A stretch of DNA of 64,000 nucleotides, taken from contig OX459100.1 in NCBI GenBank assembly GCA_949775045.1, forward strand, positions 11,905,947-11,969,946, read 5' to 3'. How positions within the stretch are numbered: position 1 is the stretch's first letter; every line of letters starts with the position of its first letter. Under the pieces are notes generated by a model that was given only the letters and a program-made list of their open reading frames with translations, searched no databases and was not told the DNA's origin. The translations under genes and the position numbers were made by a program. Origin of the DNA: Metridium senile (lineage: Eukaryota > Cnidaria > Anthozoa > Actiniaria > Metridiidae). Positions 22,861 through 36,100 of the stretch are shown here, in pieces.

Positions 22861-24853
22861 TTAAAAATGGCCAAGTTATCTGATTGTAAATTTTTGTACA
22901 AAATTCTGGTTTGAAAATGTTCTTGAATTTATGTGAATAATTAAATTCTAGAGAGTTGACAAATTAATATATAATGACTATTATGAAGATCACAAAGATA
23001 AATTTCTATTTGATTGTAAATGGTTAATCAGTGTCCCTAAATGTAAATTTAGACACTACAGCTTGTAGCTAAGTTACTAAACAAAAATATAATCCCTTTG
23101 GAAGTTCTTAGAAGTGTCATGTTTTCAAAATTTACTGGTTTTGATTGCAAGTTGCTTATGAGCTTTTCTTCAATAAAAATGATGGTAACTGCCTGGCAAT
23201 AAAAAAGTACAAAAACTTTAGATTTCTTTTTTGATTGGCCCTTAATCTTAAGTGCTTTGAAGAGCATAATGCATCCAAAATTCAAGCACCATGAGTCGAG
23301 TGAGCAGGGGCGGACGGAGAGAAAGGTCTATTGTTTTAAAAATCTTTAATCAATGCTATTAGTTACCATCAATCATTCCCAAAAATCCTTACAAAATTTG
23401 AAACTGCAAAATCATGATACAAACTAATAATCCATTATCTTGTGTTTATGTAATTCTTAACCATGCATGATTGAAATTTCAATGTACCATATTTGTAAAT
23501 ACATGTAACGTTATTGTATAATATGTAAATGAATTGAATTATTATTAAATGTTATGCCAGTTTTTGAAAGGGATATTTCATTGTGAAAGCAATATAATTC
23601 ATTAATGAATTCAGCTAAAGTTTAACAAATTAGTTGGTATCCACTTTACAGTTGATTCCTGATAACTTGAACCTTTCATGTAAGTTGACCCAAAGTCAAC
23701 TGATGTCTGCTGTAAATTACGAAATAACTGTAATGCTAACCTTTATTTTTTAAACTCTTGACATCAAACCTCTTTATATTTGAACATTACCTTTTCTGTT
23801 TAACATCAATCTTATCTTTCCAGGAGATTATATTGGCTGGAAATGGCTTTCTCTTTTTTTCTAAATTTGGTTCAAGTTATGAGGAAATTAATGAAATGTA
23901 ACTTATTTTTAAACCTTTCAAAAGCTGGCTCACAGATGATATTATGTAACATAAAATGGTATATTAATTATTTCAGAGATGTATTTATTTTATATTACCA
24001 AACATATATTCTGAAAATTATCATTATATTAAATGTTTAGGTGGCTTAACTGCCACTTTTTTTTATGATTGTAGAATTTGTATTTTAGAACAACTAATGA
24101 AATGTTCTTGATGAATAGAGTGCAAACACTGAAGCATGAAATGCATAGAATCATATATATAACAGACTTTGCAAACTTTAAAAATCTGAATAAAATCTTT
24201 ATAACATTTTTTGATGTTTTCTGGTACTTTGAAAATTTGATTAATAATGAAATGTTGTAAAGCTTTATAGTACTGGTAGGAAAATGATGTCATGGTGTAA
24301 ATGGCATATTGACTGTTTTTCTGGCTTTGTTTTTTTTTTAATTTCAATTAAAAAACATATACAACAAGGCAAATTATAGAATATGTACTATAGCTATTAG
24401 CAAGTAGTCTATCACATAATATGTTTATATAGTGCCACATGTTTTAGTGTTTGCCCTGTATTCAAATTATTATCACAACCAACTACTGTTAGAAACTAAT
24501 ATTCGCTGTTAACACTTGTATTTTATTGGGTGTCTAAATATACTTAGAGGTTAGAGCAGTTATCGCTGAACAAACTGATATAATCACAGTTGTAAACAGC
24601 TTGAAATAATCAATAAGGTCATGCGTCCACATTGGTATTAAGGCCAGCACAGTATGACAATAGCAAAAAGTCTGTGTCAATGTTTCTAAGGAAACAATTA
24701 GAATAACCAGGGCAATGTCAACACCATATAAAAGAAATTAAGTTACTAATGTTGTATTCAACTGTTTTATCTGACAATGATTAATGCCCAAGACGTCAGT
24801 AAGTTAATCTCTTTTATACAGTGTATATATTACCTCTGTAATTCCAAATATAT
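22861..24853. other. Intergenic stretch with nothing supported
   Basis: AT-rich sequence. A fragment GCAGGGGCGGACGGAGAGAA at 23305 resembles the end of a CAGGGG-terminal transposon. Otherwise no gene or clear repeat was seen. Confidence 0.45.
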
Positions 24854-24929
24854 GAACAATGGCGGACCTCATGATCTGAAAATATTATTATATAATAGAT
24901 ATTGCTAAATCATAAATCCGCCATTGTTC
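24854..24929. mobile_element. Short fold-back with flanking direct repeats
   Basis: GAACAATGGCGGA and TCCGCCATTGTTC form perfect inverted ends around 50 bp. A longer direct repeat (TGACAATGATTAATGCCCAA) lies upstream at about 24774 and immediately downstream at 24931. Confidence 0.45.
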
Positions 24930-25056
24930 TGACAATGATTAATGCCCAATACGTGACTGATATCAATTCTTTCCACATATTTAGTCTATAGGTCACCTTA
25001 TGGTGCCAAGCAGGTATGTTCGACATTAAAGACCTGGTCAAAATTTAATAAGTATA

Positions 25057-25148
25057 GTTTAATAAACGAGCAGGAGTGTTTTATCAGGATTTAGGACCAC
25101 GCGGCGAAGCCAATTGGTTTTAAACCTGATAAAACACGATCTGCGAGT
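25057..25148. mobile_element. Fold-back element (TAAACGAGCAG ... CTGCGAGTTTA)
   Basis: AATAAACGAGCAGGAGTGTT / TTATCAGG pairs with CCTGATAAAACACGATCTGC / GAGTTTATT over the length of the 90 bp segment. Non-coding. Confidence 0.55.
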
Positions 25149-25588
25149 TTATTGAACGACTTCAAAAACTCCAACCTATATTTTGTGTTTTTGTAAAAAA
25201 AAAATCAAGGATTTATGAAAGTTTATTAGAGACAATTAAGGTTAAATTTTATGTAAATTAGGGTGAATCTATATCTTCAGTTAAAACACTCGTCATGGTT
25301 ACGATTTCTTTTGAAAATTTCTCATGAATTATTAATGAGTTTTTGAAGTAATCTTAAAAAAGTAATCAGAATCTTCATTTAATCTTTTCATGCAATGATA
25401 TTTCAACAATACATATTGTGTTCTTTGAATTTGTATTACTATAATACACTTTAATATATACACATCCACTGGATATGAGCAATCACATACTCTGATCGGT
25501 TAGGCTATCAGCTATCGAGTAGAGAAGAAAACAAAATGGTGGCACATTTTTGCCAAACTGAGTGTAGGTAAATGAAATCTTTCCTAAA

Positions 25589-25785
25589 AATATAATAATA
25601 TAATATAATATAATATAATATAATATAATATAATATAATATAATATAATATAATATAATATAATATAATATAATATAATATAATATAATATAATATAATA
25701 TAATATAATATAATATAATATAATATAATATAATATAATATAATATAATATAATATAATATAATATAATATAATATAATATAATT
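25589..25785. repeat. Pentanucleotide microsatellite (AATAT)n, about 39 units
   Basis: A nearly perfect 197 bp run of the 5 bp unit. The minus-strand open frame over it encodes a YYIIL repeat and is an artefact. Confidence 0.98.
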
Positions 25786-26037
25786 TCAAAAATACAAAAA
25801 GTAACAAATGATTTAATGGTAAGACAATGTCACTGATTTCTTATGTTTTCAAGAATTGTTATAACAGATTTTTTACATAAAAAGCTACTGCTCATGCACT
25901 CAGTTTGGTGGTATGTGTGGCTGTTCGTAATTGTTATATCATTTTTTCACTGTGAAAATAGTTAAAATTCTATATTTCTCATATCCAGTTAATGTGTATA
26001 TAATATAACAATTATTCCACTCAATCCATCATACAAG

Positions 26038-26160
26038 AAATTTGTAACACTGTAAAAAAAAGTTGACTTAACTTTACTGACGTTTCGAGCTTTAGCCCTT
26101 TGTCGTTTATATCAAAATCTGATGCAGCCTATACTAGTTTACTCACTAGTTTCCATCCTA
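26038..26160. repeat. Dispersed repeat with GACGTTTCGAGCTTTAGC motif (copy 2)
   Basis: AATTTGTAACACTG ... TTGACTTAACTTTACTGACG then TTTCGAGCTTTAGCCCTTTG closely matches 42745-42822. It continues into TACTAGTTTACTCACTAGTT, also present in reverse complement near 5460. Confidence 0.65.
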
Positions 26161-26343
26161 CAAAAGCTCTTGTTATATAGCTAATCATTTTGACTATATA
26201 ACGAGCATTCTCATTGGTTGATAGATGCTACTAGTTAAATCTAACTGTATCCTGACCGGGATACAAGTGCCCAGCGCATTGAATAAACATTCAAATTTTC
26301 TTAATTGACTTGTCTAAAATGATAAGCTATATAACAAAATGCC

Positions 26344-26473
26344 TAATGACAGATCCCTCGGGAAACCAGTTAGTTTTGTTTCCCTCGAATCTCAATGTTT
26401 CCCTCGGCCGGAGCCTCTAACATTGAGATTCTTGGGAAACAAAACTTACTGTTTCCCTCGGGACCAGTCATTA
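26344..26473. mobile_element. Long hairpin element (TCCCTCGGGAAAC family)
   Basis: Arms of about 55 bp: TAATGACAGATCCCTCGGGA ... TCGAATCTCAATGTT pairs with AACATTGAGATTCTTGGGAA ... CCCTCGGGACCAGTCATTA around a 20 bp loop. Non-coding. Confidence 0.75.
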
Positions 26474-27404
26474 AGTGTATAATGTACGACTTGATTCCAT
26501 GGAATAATTGCTAAATATAAAACCACTATACTTATATTTCTAATGATAACTAATGATATAAAGCTAGACATCCAGTTGAACTTCAAGTGTCAATTAAAAG
26601 TGTGTTTTTGTGTGGCTGAAGTTTCCATCCAGTTTCCATTTCAACTTACAAAATCACCAAATTATTGCAACTGCACTGCAATGTACATGATAGTGAACTT
26701 TTCAGTCAAACAAAAACAGCTTTACTATACAAGCATTAAAGTGCTCGTAGTATATACTATAACACAAATGGTATTAGAGTGGTTTTCATGATGGATATCA
26801 TACTGATTTGAGTGTTTAATAGTAAGCTTAGAAATATCAATTGTTATTGATATGGTATGCAAGAACATACTAGTTTTCATTATTATAATTATTTCCTATC
26901 TGTGTTGAAACAATTATTAGTGTGTGTATATGGAGTGAAATATTAAAGTATAAAACCTTTTTATGGAGAATGTGAAAACCACTCTAATAACATGTGTTTA
27001 CTTCTTACTATAATGCAAATATACACTAAATCATAATATGGTGACAAATTTGATTATCAACTAATTAGCATCAAACCAAGTAAGCAACAACCTATGGATA
27101 GCTAGCCTGAGGTTTTCAAATTGGTCACCATATTTATCTCATGTCTTCTTTTTAATTTTCTCCAATTATATGGATAGAAATCAAACTATGATCATGTGTG
27201 ATTGTGACAGTTATATTTTGTAAACACTGTTTAATTAAAAAACAGTACAAACTATTTAACCATTTATATAAAGGCAGATAACGCTACACCAAAAAGAACA
27301 TTATTTTTGTACTTATATCATATCAAACTTATACAAGCATGTTCTCATCTATTAAAAATGTGACTTATTTTGTTGTCAATGGTACTCAATTTTTTCTAAT
27401 TTCT

Positions 27405-27690
27405 ATTATAAATGGCGCGCTCTGATTGGCTGAGAAGCGTTCTCTATAACTCAACAGTGCACAGAGTGTCGATTTGTTTGACTTTAACTACTGAATATTT
27501 TATAAAAGAAATAGAAAACATGGCAGCAGTGCTCTCTCGAGTTATAGAGCACTTGGTTGAGAAGACTTGGATGCGGTGAGAAACACTCTGCTACACGTCG
27601 TGTTTCTTCTAATGCTTCTCTCATCTTCTTAAAATTGCCGCGTGCTCCATAACTCAATAAAGCACACTACCTTATTTTCTATTTCTTCAA
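27405..27690. mobile_element. Imperfect fold-back repeat
   Basis: TCTATTATAAATGGCGCGCT ... ATAACTCAACAGTGC has partial complement downstream in GAGTTATAGAGCACTTGG and GCGTGCTCCATAACTCAATA ... TTCTATTTCTTC. The arms are diverged and the interior is complex. Confidence 0.4.
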
Positions 27691-27699
27691 TAATTGTTA

Positions 27700-29800
27700 T
27701 GACTATTAGTTCATATAAATACCCCGGCTGACTGTTATCATTATCATCATCATAACATTTGTTGGTCACCTCACTCAAAATTATAAACTGCAAGACTGGC
27801 AGCATTATAATGACTGTCTCACACGCATCTGTTGTGAGTTGGGCTCCCTGTGTGCCTCCATCGCGACACTAAAACCAGCAGCGTGGAAGACTAAATGACA
27901 GAGTCATGGAAAACTGAAAACATAATTTTTTCTCATTTCTTGAGTTTGGGTTTCTATGGCCGAGACATTTCTTTTATCCTTCCACTCTACGCCATCATAA
28001 TGTTGCAGTTAGAAAGACAGACAGACAGACAATAATAGATGCTTATATTTTACATATGGATATAGTACCTGAATAGACGTAACCTGGAAGTAGCTACTGA
28101 GGAAGACAAGTTTGCAATTATTCAAATAAAGTATTTGTAGTTATTTACTTCATTGGCATCTTCTCTGTAGACAGTGAAAATCCCTGAAGATCTTATCAGG
28201 TAAATATTTTATTGAGTTGAGGGAATATTATGGTAGTTTATGAGATTTAGAATTAAGTGAGGTGGTTGAGGCAGTGAGGCATGTTTGTGAAATGAGGGGT
28301 GTTTGGCATTAACTCGAGATGGTTAATTAAACATCCCCTGATAACCAGAGTCGTTGAGTGATCAATCAAAAGTATTAAAATATGCATCTCTTGTACACAA
28401 ATTATTTGCTCTGATACCAGGGTGAAAATCCTTTGGTGGTATTTTAGAGGTTTCAAGAGGTGGGATTCAAAGTGAAAGAAATGGGTGGAAATTTGAGTAT
28501 GCTGAACATGAACACATCTTGTGTGCGTGCAGACACATTAAGCAAATAAACTTTTTGTGAGAAAAAATATATATGTCAGTAGTTGCTTGGGATCCCTGTG
28601 CTTTTCTATTCCACTGAATTAGATTGTTATGGGTGGGGTAGCGGTTTATTTGGTTTGAGTTTCATATGTACTCTCCATTTAGGAGTATGGATTTTACACA
28701 TGCTTACAGTTCTCTAGTTTTCCAAACAAACTTTGGTAATCATACTTACATTTTTAAATAACAAAAAACTAAAGTAATACTTTATAATCACATTTACCTT
28801 TGAAAGACAAGAACTCACATTGTTTCTGATTGTTTCCATTAGGAATTTTGAATCAAGTGGATGCCAGTGAAAAATTGAAAAATTCCCAACAATACAGAAG
28901 ATAAAAATTGACAAGTTTAACTAATTTTTAGTAGTTGTTGCATAATATGGGCTTCCTTTAAACATAGTATGGAAAGTTTTTAGCATTTTTGAAAAGAAAA
29001 TAGATGCATATCTTATTATCAACAACACATTATAAAAGTTCAAATAACTATCTATAGTACCATTAGCGCTATATAAATACATTACCATTGTACCATTAGT
29101 ATTTTAAAAGTTTAAACACTTATTTATAATTATGGTTATGGGCTTTCTTTGAACATAAGTCACTGTGAGAGTTTTTTAGGCAGGACTACATTTACTTAAT
29201 TAATATAATTAATCTTATATATTATAAATTCCCTTACAAATTAGTTTTCTTCTGAAGTAAAGTGCATTTTTATAAATTAATCTAGTCAGAACGAAGTAAA
29301 CAATATCATTTTAAAACAAAGAAGTAATAAAAAGGCACATAAAGTCATGAAGAAGAAAATATTTTGACCAAATATAAATGTAGAAATCGAAAAAATCTTA
29401 CCTTTCAAATAAATCAGCAAAATGTCCAACGAAAAGCATACAAAAAATTTTTCACTGTGCAGTCACCGTTTTGGCCTACTTTTTCATGAAAAATTTTGCT
29501 GAAAAGTAGAAAATTTATGTTAATTTTAAACATTTTCTTGAACTCAAAATGTGAACCCTTTCTTCCCCGCTGAAACTGAAGGTGCAGGCGCGTTTGCAAA
29601 ACGTGCCATCGCGCAGGAATGTTTTGATTGACAAACTTACCATAAACTAGTAACCGAAATTACTCAAAAAGTTGTATGGACTTCTATTTTAAAACAATAT
29701 TTTTCAGAACTATTTGTGTTTTAGACGTAATTTGTAATGAAAAATGTAATAATTTTCGTTTTTTAGATAGAGAAATTTAGGCAAATGTTTCTCACAGTTT
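27700..29800. other. Intergenic stretch
   Basis: Contains a short (CAGA)n run at 28015-28030 and two AATAAA-type hexamers near 28123. No gene is supported. Short open frames are Lys/Asn/Ile-rich, as expected by chance in AT-rich DNA. Confidence 0.45.
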
Positions 29801-29823
29801 TGAGATCTAATCCCAGTAAAAAG

Positions 29824-29839
29824 CCCGCGCGCGGGAAAA
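29824..29839. promoter_or_regulatory. Candidate E2F-binding site upstream of the E2F gene
   Basis: CCCGCGCGCGGGAAAA contains GCGGGAAA (29831-29838), the reverse complement of TTTCCCGC, which fits the TTTSSCGC consensus. It lies about 360 bp upstream of the E2F4/5-type start codon inside otherwise AT-rich DNA. Confidence 0.5.
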
Positions 29840-30147
29840 TGTTACACGTCAGTCTAAGAACTATGGGTAATCAAAACTAACTGATGATTTGCTACTAACG
29901 GGGGAGGGGTAAACATTTGATTTTAAAATGATGTCGAACATAATTTTACATTAAAAATGGCTTCAAAGCTGACCTATTTTAAGTTTATTTATATCTTATC
30001 TATAAAATTTTTATGATGAGTTTTATATAAATTCATGTTTTATTATATTGTCTGTTTGTTTTGCTTGTTGATTTTTACCCCTCCCTGGGTTATATCTCTT
30101 TGTGTATAAGCGATCTAACGGGCGCCTTATTTAAACCTGGAATTTAA

Positions 30148-30152
30148 CCAAT
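30148..30152 (+). promoter_or_regulatory. CCAAT box of the E2F gene
   Basis: AACCAATCAG lies 43 bp upstream of the ATG at 30195 and about 25 bp after GGGCGCC and TTATTTAAA. The close spacing means transcription may start very near the ATG or at an upstream site. Confidence 0.4.
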
Positions 30153-30194
30153 CAGATGATCGCATGAATTCTGTGGAGCATGCATCTAGGAAAC

Positions 30195-33100
30195 ATGGCG
30201 GATTTCGGTTCTCCGGGAACACCGAGCCGACACGAAAAATCTCTCGGATTACTGACTACAAAATTTGTGAGCTTGCTTCAAGAGGCGAAAGATGGTGTCT
30301 TAGATCTTAAAGTAGTGAGTAAAGCAATTTTTGAAGCCGTTTTGCGGCTTTGGACGGTGTTTCGAGGCGTTCGAAGAACCGCTTCAAGACTTGCTCGCTT
30401 TGTTGGCCATTCTTGCCCCTCTATTTACAGTAATATTATTTCTCCTTCTAGGCCGCGGATACGTTAGCAGTTAGACAGAAACGAAGAATATACGATATTA
30501 CAAATGTTCTTGAAGGAATTGGACTTATTGAGAAGAAATCGAAAAATAGTATACAGTGGAAGTAAGTCGTGTGCGTTTAGGGGGGTTGGGGCAGCGCTGG
30601 CTCCTTCGAATATATACCCGCTAGATGGAATTCCTTTGCATTCTGTAAAGCCTTGAGCGCTCAAAAACTAATCTTGCCTTCTTGCAAATCTATAATTTTG
30701 TAGGAGGCTTTTAGTCTGTGGGGTTATTATTTTAAACTAAAAGGCAGTTTTCGAGTACATTTATGTAGTATGTTGGTATATTTATCTCTATTGTTCAAAA
30801 AGGATCTTTACTGCATTGCGTTCGCATAAAAACCTCATCGTATTACACTAATTATTCCTAAACTAGATATTTTGAAAATAATCGTCCTCATTGGCTCTCT
30901 AAAATCCACAGATCTACAAAAGAAGAGATATTAGGAATTTCTGAAACTGATCCTGCCTCAAAATAATAGAAAAGTTTAACATATTAAATTTCAGCACAAA
31001 TATATTATTTGTGATTTTTTAATTAAAAATCTAACATTAATTATCATACATGTATGGGCACTGGCTTTATATTTATGTGGACATCAGATAAATTTGCATA
31101 TATGTGTTATTGGTATTTTACAATATAGAGCCTGTCAATCAAATTTTGAAAAAAATAAGTCAAAAATAAACAGCAGACTTCAAGTGAATTTTTTAAATTT
31201 AATTTGACTCAATGTATTTCTTTTTAACTTGAACAAAAATTGATATTATTATTTTATTTTAATTGAAATGTCACCCTTGATTGAGGATATAATATTCTGA
31301 ATATTGAAAACCTTTATTGTCTAGGCTGGGCGTAGTTTTGGAACTGTTTTACTTATATGCATGTATATAAATTTTATTGTTGGTATCTATATTTATGATA
31401 GTTTCTGAATTTCTTTTCAGTATTCAGAACTAAAGATAAAATGTTTTATTACATTATGTGAAACTCAACAGTAATAGTCAGTCTAAACACAGTAGAAAGC
31501 AAAAGCATTACTGATATACAGGAACCAATCAGAGTGCAAAATTTGCTGCTAATGATCTAATCATACTTAGATCTCATCTGAAATGTTTTGAGGGTATCAG
31601 CACCATACATTTCTAGGTCTTCTCACTTCTAAAGCAAAAACGGCACATAAGCAAACTGACTGTTATCAATAGAGCTTTCCCGAATTTGTTTGGATGTTCA
31701 CAAAACAATGGTTTCAAGTTAAGGTTTGCCTTGATAAATAAAAGAATCAAATCGACTTGGAACCTTGTGTTGTGATCATCCAAGATGAATTTGGGAAAGG
31801 TCTATTTTGAGCAGCTGGATTTACCAACTTTGTACACGTCACATCCATATATCTTTGATCAAGATTCATGCTTAAATATGTCTGCCACTGATTTTCAAGT
31901 TAGCGATTAGCCATTTCAACTATATCTATTGCCTTCATGAGACCAATTTGAATCACTACTGTTCTTGACTGACTCACATACATACAAATCAATGATAAAT
32001 CTATTGTGTGCCAACATGACCACAGGGCTAGTTGGTCAAGAACAATAGGTTGTCTTGTGTTGGTTCAATCTATGACCTACTACATTGTGTCTTGGTGATA
32101 ACTTAGTACTGTAACTTAAGCCTGGTTCACACTAGCGACATAAGCATAAGCAACATACCCAGACTCATACCCAAGCATTTCTTGACTAGGTGTGAGAAAA
32201 GACAAGAGCATCATCATATTTTCCCTATTGGCTTGAAAACATCCTTAGGGCGAGTTATTGGAGTCACTGCTCCAATAAACTCTTAAAGTTTATTTTGTCC
32301 ATCATCAACCGTCTCGCCTGTTGTTGATAATGAGCAGTAATGAATTGATAATGTTTCAGCTAATGAGCAAAGCCCAACTGAGCCTGTGTATGTTACTTAT
32401 GTTTATGCTCATGTCGCTAGTGTGAACCAGACTTAAGTACTTGTTATTTGTCTTTTTGAAGGGGAGCTGGCCCAGGATGCAACACAAGAGAAATATCTGA
32501 CAAACTGGTAGCTATAAAACATGAACTTGAAGACCTAGATGATAAAGAAAGAGAATTGGATGAACAAAGAATATGGGTGCAACAAAGTCTAAAAAACATA
32601 TCAGAAGACACAGACAATGAAAAGCTTGCTTTTGTAACATATGAGGATGTTTGTAAATCTTTTACTGGGGATACTTTACTAGCTATACAAGCGCCGTCAG
32701 GGACACAACTTGAAGTGCCAATACCTGAAGTGGTAAGTAGCCATACTATTTCAATCTCTAGAGTGTTAAAATCAGGACTCAAAATAACTGCCTGCCAATG
32801 GTTAAATGCCAGCCCAAAATTAAGATTTGGCAGGCAAAAATCATTATGAACTGCCAAATGGATTATGAACCTGCAGTCAAAGTTAACTGGAAATCATCTT
32901 TCACTGTTTCTTTATATCTGGAATTGGCAGGCCAATTTGTTTTCTTATTTAAAGCCCTGAAAATGCTCATTTGAAATCCTGTCTTGTTTTTATACCATAT
33001 TATCACTTCTGCCCAATCATTTTGCTCACAATTTGTCATGTGGTACATAGGTACATGTACAAAAAAAACCACCACCACAGCCAAATTTTCAATGGACGTT

Positions 33101-36100
33101 TAACCACTAGTGATTTTCATGGTATTGTCTTCATCAAAAGAATACACTTATTTCAAAAAATGTTGTCCCTGCTCATCAAATGCGAAATGAATGTCTGGTT
33201 TTATGTAATGCATTCAAATCAGGCTTGTTTTCTAGAGAACTAATAAAAAAATGTGATTATTTTCACATGCTTGTTATTGTTCGATCAATTTTGTTGATGG
33301 CAAGTGTAATTTCAGTACATTACCAGCACAAAACTCTTGTGGCATGAGGAAAACAACACATCAAACAAACTTGTTTCACTTTTTTGCCCAAACTGGGAAT
33401 CAAACCCAGGTTACAGTGAGGTTACAGGTTACATTATAGAAGCAAGGATGGCACAGTTGGTTAGTGCAAGGCGTTCTATGTTAGGGTGCGGCGTTTGATT
33501 CCCAGTGACCTTGCATCCTTGTTTCAACATCTCTTCTTTTCATGTAGCTTTAAGAAGCTTTAAATACCCGTAAAACGGGGTACTGATGGAGAGAGGGAAG
33601 TAAAATGAGCACACCATATATTAATATTATTATAACATCATAGTTTTAATCAAATGAATAATTATTTTTTCATTGTTATCCTTAGAACCCTCAGGGGATG
33701 TCCAAGAAATATCAAATCCACCTTAAAAGTCAAAGTGGACCTATTCATGTTCTACTAGTAAACAAGGATGCATCTGCTGACAGCCCTGTAGTCACGCCTG
33801 TACCTCCCCCAGCTGTTGAAACCAATGGCAACAGTGTACAACTCAAGCCAGATGCCATGGAAACTGATATACCTAACTCTACTCTACCTAATGCTAGTGC
33901 TGGCACTGGCGATGGTGTAAAGACAGAGGTCGTGGAGTCGAGTCAAGGTAAGAGGTTCAATTTTCTGCACACTGGTAAGCATTTCTTTGTCAACAAAACA
34001 ATTGTAAACTTTACCAATGAACTGGTATTTGATTGATGGTAGTAAATAAGTATAGGAAATTACACCGTCCAAGGAGAATTAATGAAAAATACTGCGGGTA
34101 TTTGATGAAAGTGGCTTAGTGAGTAGCACAAGTGGTATTCTGCCTCTTTCATCAAATACAAGTGGTATTTTTCATTCATTCTTCGAAGATTAAGGTGAAA
34201 TTTCCTATTAATAACACATCCACATAAAATACAAGTCTCAGATGAAAAAAGGAAAAAAATAGACACAAACAAACACAAGCCACAAAGCACGCCAGGAAGG
34301 ACGTGTGCAATTAATTAATTTCACAGTCAATCAACCAATCAGAAACAAGCATTTTATGTAGATGTGGTATCAACAATCAAACACTTTCAGAATTTTTTTA
34401 TAGTTTTAGATTGACCTTGAATTTAATTTTTTAATTTTTATACTTTTCATTGATATTAGTGACAGTGTGATTCAGTAATGCATTTATAATATCATATGAT
34501 AGTGTGTTTTAATAGTCTAGACACATGATTATGTATTATGCATACATGTATGAAAAGCTACCGTGTAGTTAATCCTTGGTTGGTGCTAATCCTGGGTTTA
34601 CTCTTAATAAAACCTATTTCATCCTATATTAATGCTATTCCCTATTTAACTTTTAGTAAAATTTATAGACTTAATCCTAGGTAAGTGCTTATCCTGGTTT
34701 AACTCTAAATAGAACTCAATAACCATAATGCCTTCTGTTTTTAGGGGATAACTTAAATCAAACAAATTGTAATTCAAATCAAACAAATTTAAATTACAAT
34801 ATCTACCCCCCGGAAAACAGAAGGCACATCCTCTGAAACCCGCGGGTAATCTTCTGTCACTCGTTTCTCACTCCCAGAAAAAATACCCCTGGGAACGTAG
34901 TCTGTTGGAGCTTGTTCCAGAAGTCAAAATTCAGCTCTCTCCTGATTGGTCAACCTGCTGAGGTCGACCAATAAAAATCAAGATAACCATTCAAAGGAAG
35001 TCATTAAATAATTTTGAATTTTGACTTCCGGAACAAGCTGAAACAGACTACGTTCCCAGGGGTATTTATTCTGGGAGCGAGAAATGAGCAACAGAAGATT
35101 ACCCCTGGGTTCCCGAGGATGCAGAAGGCATTATTGTTATGTGAAAGTAGAGAATAATTTATCCTGGGTTAGTGCTAGTCAAGCTTAGTACAACAGACCA
35201 GTTTCGTGTTATTTAGCACCGCTGTACTGTTTGACAAAAGGCGCATTTGCACAGGCTTAGCCTCAATTCAGAGTAAATGCAAATGTGTTTTCTTTTGTTA
35301 AGCGGTAACATTTTTTCGTGCTTTGCTTGGGATTTGTGAATATTTTGACAACAAATCGAGGCTTAGCCTGTGCAAATGCGCCTTTTGTCAAATAGTACAG
35401 CGGTACTAGATAACGTGAAACTGGAGTACTGGGCCCAGGATGGTAGTTACTCCATATGCAGCAGGGTATTTCATCAGCAGATATTTCATTGCTTTTTATT
35501 TCTTATTACCTCAGCTAAAGAACTTAAAGAAGTTGCTAATGACATTATCTTCGGAAATGGTAAAGGTCTGTTTGTTTTTAAACAATAATTTAGATGAACA
35601 CAGTTTGAAATATGTGAGACTATTAATTTTATCATTTATATACGCCTGCTTGCAAGAATATTGTCATATGAAAAAAGAACATTAGTAATTTAGTAACAAA
35701 GGATTATAAGGACTAGGGTCAAAACACGGTATTTTGGTTTCTCTGTTCCCCTCTGTAACACTTGACATTTTTTATTGTTTACGCTCGTGTGCCTCTGGTA
35801 GGTATCTGTGATGTTAACATGCAATTATGGTAAAATATTCTATAGTTAAGTAACTACAGGTAAAGAAAACGTTATGTCTTCCCCACCGTAACATTCCAAA
35901 TGCCGTGTTTTGACCCAGTAACAAAAGAAGGAGTTCAACTTGAGTGATCTTCTTTTGTCTTTTAACTAATTCCTTTCCCATTAAATTACAAAACAACGTT
36001 CTTGCAATTAGGTGTACAGGCAGCCCATGTTTTAACCACTTTGCACATACAAAATTAAAAAAACTTTTTTTGCTTGGCTCAATGATTTAATTAGATAGAC

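Noticed and set aside
25508..25807. 99-codon minus-strand open frame
   Set aside because: Translation of the (AATAT)n microsatellite.
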